Part shown: piece after piece, positions 1 to 7,883 of the stretch
Layout: each line of letters opens with the position of its first letter
Position numbering within the stretch: position 1 is the stretch's first letter
NCBI GenBank assembly: GCA_964602655.1
Contig: CAZRSF010000054.1
Span: 1-42,550 of the forward strand
DNA: 42,550 nucleotides
Source of the DNA: Moduliflexus sp964602655
Lineage (GTDB): Bacteria > Moduliflexota > Moduliflexia > Moduliflexales > Moduliflexaceae
Direction: 5' to 3'
Program-made: the position numbers and the translations under genes
Notes under the pieces: model-generated
Told to the model about the DNA's origin: nothing
What the model saw: the letters and a program-made list of their open reading frames with translations, nothing else
Database searches by the model: none

Positions 1-22
1 CGAGAAGACGCCGCGCATGACG

Positions 23-54
23 ACACCCACCCCTTGCCCCTCCCAGGAGGGGAA
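23..54. repeat. Palindrome family K, copy 1
   Basis: An ACACCCACCCC lead-in is followed by a GC-rich palindrome at 37-52 (CCCCTCC-CA-GGAGGGG) and then GGAA. The same arrangement recurs at 37741-37772, so this is a dispersed element rather than a one-off hairpin. It lies upstream of the first gene and could terminate a transcript entering from the left edge. Confidence 0.6.
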
Positions 55-89
55 TCGCGGAGACGCTGCGTAACATCGGTTAAAAATCT

Positions 90-2708
90 ATGTCTCATCA
101 CATTGAAATTTCACTGCTGCTTGAAGAATCTTCAGGCATCGCCCGCCGAGCCGAGCCGATCACGGTCGGCGTTCCTCTGCCGAAAGGGCTTGTTCAGGAC
201 GTTTCGGACATCCGCTTATCGGATGCGCAAGGCGTCTGCCGTCCGCTGCAAATTCAGTCGCTCGCGCAGTGGCCGGACGACAGCGTCAAATGGGCGCTCT
301 GCGATTTTCAGGCCGATGTCCCCGCGCAAACACGCGCCGAATATACACTGGTCGCCAATCGTGAACACGCTGCAAACATGACGCCTGAGCCGGTCGCGCC
401 ATTGCTTGTGAAAAAAGAATCGGATGCGTTTCGCATCGAAACCGGCGCGGCGATCTTCACCATTTCGACGCGGCGATTCGCTCCATTTTCCAGTGTTATC
501 GTTGACGGACAGGAACGCCTTGACGCCGCGAACAGCCGCGTCAGCCTCGAAGACGACGCCGGGCGGCAATATGAGCATCTCATCGAATGTGCTGAGATCG
601 AAACCGGCGGCGCCTTGCGAACAACAGTCAAAATTGACGGGCAAATCCGCTTGCCGGATTCAGACGCCCGATTTGCCAATTTTACCGCAAGGCTTCATTT
701 TTACGCGCAATCCGCCGCTTGCCGCGCTGATTACACGATTCACAATCCGAACGCGGCGCAGCACCTCAACGGCCTATGGGATTTGGGCGATCCGGGGTCG
801 ATCTATTTCAACGATTTGTCGTTTCATGTCGCGTTGTCTTCGCAAGAGGCGCAGATCGTCTGGAACGACAACGTCTTCGAGGCATCGCCGCGCAGCGCAA
901 CGGACGCGGTTTCGATCTATCAAGATTCGAGTGGCGGCGAACAGTGGATGAGCCGGAATCATGTCAACCGCTTCGGCAAAGTGGCGCATCGCTTTCAGGG
1001 CTATCGCGTCATGCAGGGCGACGCCGTGATTGCCGAAGGAAAGCGGGCGAATCCGGTCATCGCGCTTCAACAGCCCACGATTCGCATCGAAGGCGCGATT
1101 CGGGATTTCTGGCAGAATTTCCCTAACGCGCTTGAGGCAAAACAGAATACGCTTGTTTTCAGGTTGTTTCCGGCGCAATATGACGATGTGTTCGAATTAC
1201 AGGGCGGCGAGCAGAAAACGCAGACCGTATTTCTCGATTTTCGCTCAGTATCAGGCGAAAACGCGCCGCCTGCGTTGGGCTTGGCATGGATTCACGCGCC
1301 GCTGATTGCGTATGCAACGCCGGAATGGTATGCGCAGTCCGGCGTATTTGCCTATCTGAAGCCTGCCGCCGACGATCCGCGTCCCGATGTGCTGGCGCTC
1401 ATCAATCGCGCTGTTGAGGGCGAGCGCAGTTTTCTGAACCGGCGCGAACAGATTGATGAATACGGCTGGCGCAATTTCGGCGAGCAGTTCGCGGATCATG
1501 AATGCCTGCATTATCAGGGCGACGGCCTGCCGGTCTCGCATTACAACAACCAGTACGACGGCATTTACGGCCAATTGCTGCAATTTGCGCGGAGCGGCGA
1601 TGTCCGTTGGTTGCTGCTCGCGCATGAGTTGACGCATCATGTGATTGATATTGATATTTATCACACCATGCAGGACAAACCGGCGTATAATGGCGGCCTC
1701 TTCTGGCATACCGACCATTACGCTGACGCCGCGACCTGTACGCATCGCACCTATTCGAAAGCGACGATGCAGGCGAAGAACTTGACGTTTTACGGCGGCG
1801 GCCCGTCGAACGAGCATAATTACGCGACTGGTTTGATGTATCACTACTATCTGACCGGCGAAGTCGCCTCGAAAGACGCGGCGGTCGGTTTGGCGGACTG
1901 GGTGATTCGGATGGATGACGGCGCGTTGACGCAATGGAAATTTTTGAACAAACGTCCAACCGGCGCGGCGAGCAAAACCGTTGATGAGAATTTTCATGGC
2001 CCCGGACGCGGCGCAGGCCACTCGATCAGCGTCCTGCTGGACGGGTATCAATTGACGAAACACCGCGCCTATTTAGAAAAAGCGGAACAATTGATTCAAC
2101 GCTGCATCCATCCTCAGGATGATTTGGAAAAACTTGAGTTAAGAAATCCTGAATTCCGCTGGTCTTATGTCGTCTTTTTGCAGATTCTCGGCAAATATTT
2201 AGACCTCAAAACGCTGCTGAATGAAGGCGACGCCTGCTATTGCCACGCTCGCGACAGCCTGCTGCATTACGCTGACTGGATGCGCGTCAACGAAGTGCCA
2301 ATCACGAGCCTATTTGATAAGGTCGAATATCCGACCGAAACCTGGCCAGCGCAAGACATCAGGAAAAGCGCCGTCTTCTTCTTTGCCGCGAAATACGCGC
2401 CGCCGGACAAACGGCAGGGATTTTTGGAACGCGCTGAGTTTTTTTTCCAGAAATCGTTCGCGGATTTGATGACGTTCGAGACCTGCGACGTGACGCGGGC
2501 GCTTGTGATTGTGATGAGCGCGACACCGATGCGAGCCTATTTTCAGCGGCATCCTGATGAAGCGGCGACCTATAAGGAGAATCCGTACCAGATCAATTCG
2601 CCTCGCGCCTTCAAACCGCAATTATACGAATTGAAGAACGTTCGGGGCTGGATCATGGCATTCAAGGAACGACTGCGTCGGAAGCCCTGTCAGGATTCGA
2701 AACCCTGA
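90..2708 (+). CDS. PcRGLX/YetA-like exo-rhamnogalacturonan-lyase-family protein
   Basis: The 872-residue product resembles the PcRGLX/YetA group. An N-terminal beta-rich RIFT-barrel-like part (about residues 1-90, with SITVGVPLPKG-type wording) is followed by beta-sandwich and helical toroid segments. The central 460-620 region is rich in His, Tyr and Trp (FADHECLHYQGDG, HELTHH, FWHTDHYADAATCTHRTYSK, GGGPSNEHNYATGLMYHYY), as expected of a sugar-binding alpha/alpha-toroid cleft. No signal peptide is visible, so the site of action is unclear. It heads a co-directional set of glycosyltransferase and flippase genes, so I infer cleavage or editing of the polysaccharide made by that cluster. The last nine codons, including the stop, lie in palindrome E1, so the C-terminal CQDSKP is repeat-derived. 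The family assignment is from recalled sequence character; exact substrate is unknown. Confidence 0.65.
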   Translation: MSHHIEISLLLEESSGIARRAEPITVGVPLPKGLVQDVSDIRLSDAQGVCRPLQIQSLAQWPDDSVKWALCDFQADVPAQTRAEYTLVANREHAANMTPEPVAPLLVKKESDAFRIETGAAIFTISTRRFAPFSSVIVDGQERLDAANSRVSLEDDAGRQYEHLIECAEIETGGALRTTVKIDGQIRLPDSDARFANFTARLHFYAQSAACRADYTIHNPNAAQHLNGLWDLGDPGSIYFNDLSFHVALSSQEAQIVWNDNVFEASPRSATDAVSIYQDSSGGEQWMSRNHVNRFGKVAHRFQGYRVMQGDAVIAEGKRANPVIALQQPTIRIEGAIRDFWQNFPNALEAKQNTLVFRLFPAQYDDVFELQGGEQKTQTVFLDFRSVSGENAPPALGLAWIHAPLIAYATPEWYAQSGVFAYLKPAADDPRPDVLALINRAVEGERSFLNRREQIDEYGWRNFGEQFADHECLHYQGDGLPVSHYNNQYDGIYGQLLQFARSGDVRWLLLAHELTHHVIDIDIYHTMQDKPAYNGGLFWHTDHYADAATCTHRTYSKATMQAKNLTFYGGGPSNEHNYATGLMYHYYLTGEVASKDAAVGLADWVIRMDDGALTQWKFLNKRPTGAASKTVDENFHGPGRGAGHSISVLLDGYQLTKHRAYLEKAEQLIQRCIHPQDDLEKLELRNPEFRWSYVVFLQILGKYLDLKTLLNEGDACYCHARDSLLHYADWMRVNEVPITSLFDKVEYPTETWPAQDIRKSAVFFFAAKYAPPDKRQGFLERAEFFFQKSFADLMTFETCDVTRALVIVMSATPMRAYFQRHPDEAATYKENPYQINSPRAFKPQLYELKNVRGWIMAFKERLRRKPCQDSKP

Positions 2709-2715
2709 CAGGGCT
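2683..2715. repeat. Palindrome family E, copy 1
   Basis: Arms AGCCCTGTCAGG and CCCTGACAGGGCT surround a TTCGAA core. The element contains the final codons and TGA stop of the upstream gene and ends 7 bases before the GTG start of the next gene. Copies recur at 5243-5275 and 41884-41916. Confidence 0.85.
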
Positions 2716-2722
2716 GGACAGC

Positions 2723-4036
2723 GTGTATGATATCGGCGTGTTATTCATATTTGGCATAAGTCTTTTTATAGGAATCGGCGGCTGCGCGTATTTTCGCCTG
2801 ACGCCGCGGCAATTCGCGATCCAGGGACTTCGCGTGATCGCCGCGTATCTGTTCGCCTGGCTCTATCGTCAGGATCGGCGCGAGGTCGAAGCGTTATGCC
2901 GAACCTATCGCCGAGGGTTGGCGGCCTCGCGCGAAGATGCGCATGCCGCGTTCTCGCAGTTCCCCAAACAAGAAGAATCTCGCGTTGACATCCTCTTTTC
3001 TCATGCGTCATTGGGCGATGGGGTTCCATTTGTGTACGAGTCGCCTGACGCGCCGCATCTGCGGGAATTACGCGAATGCTATCGTTTACGCGAACTCATT
3101 GACGACGCAGAAAACGAATATGACGCCATGCTCCGTTTAGGCGCATGGGTCGGAACGCGCTGGGATCATGGCACGGATGCCGTGCCAGGCGGCAGCGCGA
3201 TCTTGAATCCGGTCGCCGTGATTCAGGCAGGAGAACGCGGAGCAAAATTCTGGTGTGAAATCGCCGCCAAAACGCTCGTCCTTGCGGCAACGTCATTAGG
3301 CTGGGTCGCCCGGTTGACCACCACCTCGCGCGATGGTTATACCTGGGAACATGCCGTCGCGGAATTATGGTCGAATCAATTTTGCAAATGGTTTGTCATT
3401 GATCCTGATTTTAACGTGGTCTATGAAAGCGATGGTGTCCCGCTGTCCGCATTCGAATTGTGCCATCGCAGCGAGGCGCTGACTCTGGCGAATCAACTCT
3501 CGGTCAGATTGATTGCGGGGACAAAGCGCAGTCTTCCATTAGCAGATATTCTCCCTTTTTACGCCTACACGCATATCGAAATGCGTACGGATTGGCACAC
3601 GCGCCGTTTGCGTCGAGGCAGTCCGGCGGGCGGCGACTTACAAACATGGTGGACGGCGCGGACGGGCTTCAGGCCGCTATTAACAGTCAAAGTCCGCAAT
3701 GATCGTTCTGATCTGTTCGATTGGCAGGTCAACACGGTGATGGTTTCGGCCTATCATCTTGAAAAATTGGGCGAGCAGGAAACGGTACTTCGTCTTGGCT
3801 TCATTGGATACAGTCCATACTTCGAACGGTTTCAGGCGTGTCTGGACGATGATCTCTGGCAGGAATCAGCATCCGGCATGTTCAGCTTCAATCTGACTCC
3901 AGGCGAACACACGCTTAAAGCCCGTGTCGTCACACTCTCCGGCGAACCCGGACCGATATATGAAGGACGCATTCTCGACCGCCGAAAAACAAATACAGGA
4001 CGCATTCCAGATCGCCGACAAACGAAAAGACTGTAG
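2723..4036 (+). CDS. Membrane-anchored transglutaminase-like protein
   Basis: The 437-residue product has one N-terminal transmembrane helix (about residues 4-25, VLFIFGISLFIGIGGCAYF) followed by a soluble domain. A transglutaminase-like Cys-His-Asp triad is readable: Cys in AKFWCEIAAKTL (about 175), His in YTWEHAVAELW (about 212) and Asp in FVIDPDFN (about 230). Family members act as proteases, amidases or cross-linking enzymes; the substrate here is not predictable. The C-terminal 120 residues look like a beta-sandwich. The start is GTG at 2723, just after palindrome E1, with no strong ribosome site, so an internal start is possible. Placement between the lyase-type protein and a glycosyltransferase suggests a surface-polymer role. 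Confidence 0.65.
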   Translation: MYDIGVLFIFGISLFIGIGGCAYFRLTPRQFAIQGLRVIAAYLFAWLYRQDRREVEALCRTYRRGLAASREDAHAAFSQFPKQEESRVDILFSHASLGDGVPFVYESPDAPHLRELRECYRLRELIDDAENEYDAMLRLGAWVGTRWDHGTDAVPGGSAILNPVAVIQAGERGAKFWCEIAAKTLVLAATSLGWVARLTTTSRDGYTWEHAVAELWSNQFCKWFVIDPDFNVVYESDGVPLSAFELCHRSEALTLANQLSVRLIAGTKRSLPLADILPFYAYTHIEMRTDWHTRRLRRGSPAGGDLQTWWTARTGFRPLLTVKVRNDRSDLFDWQVNTVMVSAYHLEKLGEQETVLRLGFIGYSPYFERFQACLDDDLWQESASGMFSFNLTPGEHTLKARVVTLSGEPGPIYEGRILDRRKTNTGRIPDRRQTKRL

Positions 4037-4076
4037 CCAAAAAACGGTCTTTCCGGAGAAGAAACCGAACATATTT

Positions 4077-5237
4077 ATGAAAAAAACATTATTTCTCAGT
4101 GAACTCTATCCGCCGCTCATCGGGGGAACGTGCAGCATGTTTTCAGGCCGGTTCGGCCTCTATCCGAACGACCGCATTGTGGTGTTAACGAAAACGGTCG
4201 AAGGATCGGAGGCGTTCGACCGCGCGGCGGGATATCCGATTCATCGCATTCCGCTCGTCGCCAATGGGCCGAAAGGTTTCGAATGGGCGGGCGTAACGTG
4301 GAGTTTGATCAAGACCGGCATGGCGCTTGCGCGGAAATATCAGGTCGAACAGATCGAATGCGCTCGATTTCTGCCGGAAGGCGTGGCGGGGTATGTTCTC
4401 GCCAAACTCCTCCGCAAAAAATTCGTCGTCAATTATCATGCTGAAGAGGTCTGCGTTCTCAGAAATTATAAGGTCGAACGCTTTCTGCTGAAGCGAATCG
4501 TGCGCGGCACGCATCTCAATTTGACGATTTCCAGCTTTATCGCCGCGCAGCTTCGCGAGATCGTCGGAGCAGACATCACAACCACAATTGTTCCGCCGGG
4601 TTTCGACCTCACGTTCGACGCGCAACACGCGCGCGACGCGGTGGAACGTCTGCGAGCGCAGATCGACGGAGAACCGATTCTCTTGACAGTCGGACGGCTT
4701 CAAAAGCGCAAAGGACAGGATAACACGATTCGCGCATTGCCAGAGATTCTTCGAGAATTTCCGAACGCGAAATATGTGATTCTCGGCTCTGCGCAAGGCG
4801 GAACAGCGAACTATCGCCAGGAGTTAGCCACGCTTGCAGCGGAACTCGGAGTGGCAGAGCGCGTGATTTTCGTCGAAGATGCGCAGCGAAATGACATTCC
4901 GACGTATTACATGGCGAGCGATCTCTTTCTGACGCCGAACCGCTTCGAGCCGCCAGGAGACATCGAAGGATTCGGGATCGTCTTTTTGGAAGCCGGATTT
5001 TTCGAAAAACCGGTCATCGGCGGCAATTCCGGCGGCGTTGTAGATGCGGTGCAACATGGGAAAACCGGGTTTTTAGTGAATGGCGAAGACCCGCATGATA
5101 TTGCGCAGAAGAGCATTGCGATCCTCTCAAATCAGGCATTGGCGACCGAAATGGGGGAAAATGGACAGGCCTTCGCGCTGTCATTGTCGAATGAACGCGT
5201 TTTCGAACGGTATCAACGAGCACTCGATGGTCTATGA
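4077..5237 (+). CDS. GT4-family glycosyltransferase
   Basis: The 386-residue product is a GT-B fold retaining glycosyltransferase of family GT4. The N-terminal domain begins KTLFLSELYPPLIGGT, a typical acceptor-domain opening with a glycine loop. The C-terminal domain has ILLTVGRLQKRKGQDNTI, the usual sugar-nucleotide-binding opening, and the E-x7-E motif in EGFGIVFLEAG, followed by KPVIGGNSGGVVDAV. The open frame continues upstream to 3924 but that part overlaps the previous gene; ATG at 4077 gives the normal N-terminus, with GGAGAAG about 17 bases upstream. It probably transfers a sugar to a lipid-linked oligosaccharide at the inner face of the membrane. Confidence 0.88.
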   Translation: MKKTLFLSELYPPLIGGTCSMFSGRFGLYPNDRIVVLTKTVEGSEAFDRAAGYPIHRIPLVANGPKGFEWAGVTWSLIKTGMALARKYQVEQIECARFLPEGVAGYVLAKLLRKKFVVNYHAEEVCVLRNYKVERFLLKRIVRGTHLNLTISSFIAAQLREIVGADITTTIVPPGFDLTFDAQHARDAVERLRAQIDGEPILLTVGRLQKRKGQDNTIRALPEILREFPNAKYVILGSAQGGTANYRQELATLAAELGVAERVIFVEDAQRNDIPTYYMASDLFLTPNRFEPPGDIEGFGIVFLEAGFFEKPVIGGNSGGVVDAVQHGKTGFLVNGEDPHDIAQKSIAILSNQALATEMGENGQAFALSLSNERVFERYQRALDGL

Positions 5238-5242
5238 TTAGC

Positions 5243-5275
5243 AGCCCTGTCAGGGTTCGAAACCCTGGCAGGGCT
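5243..5275. repeat. Palindrome family E, copy 2
   Basis: A stem of 15 bases (AGCCCTGTCAGGGTT against AACCCTGGCAGGGCT) with a CGA loop and one mismatch that would be a G-U pair in RNA. It is followed by TTTATA. It lies between the GT4 gene and the flippase gene and could act as an attenuator or weak terminator. Confidence 0.85.
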
Positions 5276-5290
5276 TTATAAGGATAATTC

Positions 5291-6781
5291 ATGTTACGAA
5301 AAACGGTCAAAGATTTAGGGAAGCACTCACTGATTTATCTGATTGGAGGGGTGGCCGGCACACTTGCCAGCATTGTTTTACTCCCCGTCTATACCAGATT
5401 TCTCTCGAAAGCGGATTACGGCATTCTTGAGATGATTGACACCTCTCGTTATTTGCTGATTATCGTGCTGCTTGCCGGATTCGATCCCACGATGGGCAAG
5501 TTTTATCATACATCGAATTCGGAGAAGGAAAAACAAGCGGTCATCGGCACGGCCTTCATCTTTATCTTCACCTCGGCGATTTTCTGGGCGGGATGCTTAT
5601 TCGGCCTCAACCGACTCCTCTCCGAACGATTGTTAGGCAGCGCGACGTTTGTGTCGTTCATCAATCTCGGCATCGTGCTGCTCGTCGTGCAGGCCATGCA
5701 GACCACCGGAGAAACCTACCTGAATATTCGCAAAAAATCGCTCTTTTTCGCCATGCTGTCCCTGATCAAATTGACCGTGAATGTGACCGCGAATTTGATC
5801 TTTATTATCGGCCTGCGGCTCGGCCCGAAAGGCATGTTATACGGCGAACTCCTCTCGTCGGGAATGGCGGCGGTCGTTCTCATTACCTATCTATTGAGGC
5901 ACAACGGCCTGCATTTTTCTTTCGCGCTCTTCCGTCCGATGCTGATGTTCAGCCTGCCGTTCATTCCGAATGCGTTAAGCACGTCCGTCATGCACAGAGT
6001 GGATCGGCTGCTTGTTCAGAAATTCACGTCATTGGCCGATGTGGGGTTGTATGGCGTCGGGTATCGTTTTCCATTCATGCTGAATTTTCTCATCCTCAGT
6101 TCGTTTGGCCGCATCTGGTATGGCGCGAGCATGTACGACATCGCCAAACAAGAGGGTTCCCAGGAGACTCATGCAAAAATCACGACATATTTCGTGACGC
6201 TCTACATGGTGGGGCAATATCTTTTGGCGATCTTAGCCCCGACGATTATGCGAATTCTCACGGCGCCGGACTATTTCGAATCCTGGAAAGTGATGCAGAT
6301 CGTCGCGCTCGGTTGCTCGTTGTATTCGATTCATCCGTTTTTTACGTCAGGCGCATTCCTGAAAGATAAAACCTGGTATCTGCCGATTTCACATGTGATA
6401 CCGGCGCTCCTGAATATCGGCTTGAACTGGTATTTCTTGCCGCGCTACGGCTACATCGCGGCGGCCTGGGTCACGGTGGCGACATATTTTGCGTACAGTT
6501 TCCTGAATTATCTCATCTGCCGGGCATTCTACCCGATCAAATTCGAGTTTGGCAGAATGGGCGCATTATTGGGAATCTGCGTGCTGCTGGTCATCGGAAG
6601 CGATCTGCTCTGGCTTGCTCATCCGGTGCTCGAAGGAATTAAAGAAGTCGTGTTGGCGCTGCTGCTGCCGATCTGGCTGTTCTTCGGGCGCTACCTCACA
6701 CCTGACGAAAAACGGAGTCTGGCGCAGGAAATAGAAAAAATTCATCCGCCATTATCGCGATTCTATTCGAAATGGATATGA
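5291..6781 (+). CDS. Wzx-type polysaccharide flippase (MOP superfamily)
   Basis: The 496-residue protein has about 12-14 predicted transmembrane helices. It opens with HSLIYLIGGVAGTLASIVLLPVYTRFLSKADYGILEM, the classic N-terminal signature of Wzx/RfbX polysaccharide exporters (loop, helix, then YTRxLSxxDYG). Such proteins flip undecaprenyl-linked repeat units across the inner membrane. The ATG at 5291 follows AAGGATAA at a good distance. Its presence shows the surrounding glycosyltransferases build a polymer exported by a Wzx-dependent route. No Wzy polymerase of obvious type is seen; the YfhO-like protein downstream is the only other large polytopic membrane protein in the cluster. Confidence 0.88.
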   Translation: MLRKTVKDLGKHSLIYLIGGVAGTLASIVLLPVYTRFLSKADYGILEMIDTSRYLLIIVLLAGFDPTMGKFYHTSNSEKEKQAVIGTAFIFIFTSAIFWAGCLFGLNRLLSERLLGSATFVSFINLGIVLLVVQAMQTTGETYLNIRKKSLFFAMLSLIKLTVNVTANLIFIIGLRLGPKGMLYGELLSSGMAAVVLITYLLRHNGLHFSFALFRPMLMFSLPFIPNALSTSVMHRVDRLLVQKFTSLADVGLYGVGYRFPFMLNFLILSSFGRIWYGASMYDIAKQEGSQETHAKITTYFVTLYMVGQYLLAILAPTIMRILTAPDYFESWKVMQIVALGCSLYSIHPFFTSGAFLKDKTWYLPISHVIPALLNIGLNWYFLPRYGYIAAAWVTVATYFAYSFLNYLICRAFYPIKFEFGRMGALLGICVLLVIGSDLLWLAHPVLEGIKEVVLALLLPIWLFFGRYLTPDEKRSLAQEIEKIHPPLSRFYSKWI

Positions 6782-6788
6782 AAATATT

Positions 6789-7883
6789 ATGAATATCGGT
6801 TATATTGAAAACGTATCAGAAATCGGCGGAGCGGAACGCATGTTCGAGATTCTATTCCATGGGCTTCGCAAGACCGAATTGACGCCATATCTGTCCTGCC
6901 CTGGCCCTGGGGCATTCGTGGATGCGATGCGGGAAAAACAGATCGCAGTGGAGTTTCATAAGCTCTGGCAGCCTGGAGTCTTCGATCCGCTCTCTACGCT
7001 CCGGGCATGGCGAGGATGGTTGCATTTTATTGTTCGGCATCATTTGGCGCTGCTTCATACGAGTAATCTGCATGGAGCGCGTTCGGCAATCCTTGCCGCC
7101 GCAATTCGTCATATTCCCGTCGTCTGCCACATGCACTTTCCCGTAGCCGAAGAGTATTGCCGCTGGATTTTTCGCGGCCTTCCCAAACCGGCAGGTTTTA
7201 TTTTTTGCAGCCGCGAATTGCAAGAAGACAGCGGCAGATTTCTGCAACACAATTATCCGTCGTCCAAACAGTGGGTCGTGCATAATGGCGTAAAAATCGA
7301 GGAATTCATGCCGACAACAGCCCGCAACGCGACGCCGCGCATCGGAATCATCGCCAATTTGCAGCAGCGCAAAGGGCATGAAGATTTCCTGAATATGGCG
7401 GCGATACTGACCCAAAAAGGCAAGAACGCCGTCTATGACATTATCGGCGGCGACCTGTTCCAAGAACCGCGTCAAGCATATTTGACGGGCTATGCGCGTG
7501 AGTTGGGGCTGGCAGAACGCGCGATTTTTCATGGGCAGGTGTCGGATGTCAAAGCGTTATTAGGGCAACTCGATATTGTCGTCTGCGCGTCGCATCAGGA
7601 AGCGTTTCCCGTTTCGATCTTAGAAGCGATGGCCTGCGGAAAACCGGTCGTGTCCACGAATGTCAACGGCATTCCTGAGGCCATCGAAGAGGGGCGAACT
7701 GGCTTCTTAGTCCCGCCGCACGCGCCGCAAGCGTTAGCCGATGCGGTGGCGACGCTGCTGGATCATCCGCAACTGCGGCAAGAGATGGGGCAGCAGGCGC
7801 GTCGCCGCGTCGAGCGATATTTTAGCTGCGACGCCTACACCGCAGGGATTGTCAGCATTTATCAGGAACTTGTCAACAAATGA
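6789..7883 (+). CDS. GT4-family glycosyltransferase
   Basis: The 364-residue GT-B enzyme opens MNIGYIENVSEIGGAERM, where the GGAE loop is typical of GT4 proteins. The C-terminal domain has RIGIIANLQQRKGHEDFL and the E-x7-E motif in QEAFPVSILEAMACGKPVVST, then NGIPEAIEEGRTGFLVPP. It starts 7 bases after the flippase stop and its stop overlaps the next start in ATGA, so it is translationally coupled. The donor and acceptor cannot be predicted. Confidence 0.9.
   Translation: MNIGYIENVSEIGGAERMFEILFHGLRKTELTPYLSCPGPGAFVDAMREKQIAVEFHKLWQPGVFDPLSTLRAWRGWLHFIVRHHLALLHTSNLHGARSAILAAAIRHIPVVCHMHFPVAEEYCRWIFRGLPKPAGFIFCSRELQEDSGRFLQHNYPSSKQWVVHNGVKIEEFMPTTARNATPRIGIIANLQQRKGHEDFLNMAAILTQKGKNAVYDIIGGDLFQEPRQAYLTGYARELGLAERAIFHGQVSDVKALLGQLDIVVCASHQEAFPVSILEAMACGKPVVSTNVNGIPEAIEEGRTGFLVPPHAPQALADAVATLLDHPQLRQEMGQQARRRVERYFSCDAYTAGIVSIYQELVNK

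Noticed and set aside
1251..2063. 270-codon minus-strand open frame opposite the lyase-type gene
   Set aside because: Arg/Val-rich antisense composition and no domain; the plus-strand gene has structured protein features.
3924..4076. 51-codon N-terminal extension of the first GT4 protein
   Set aside because: It overlaps the transglutaminase-like gene and lacks family similarity; MKKTLFLSELYPP is a standard GT4 start.
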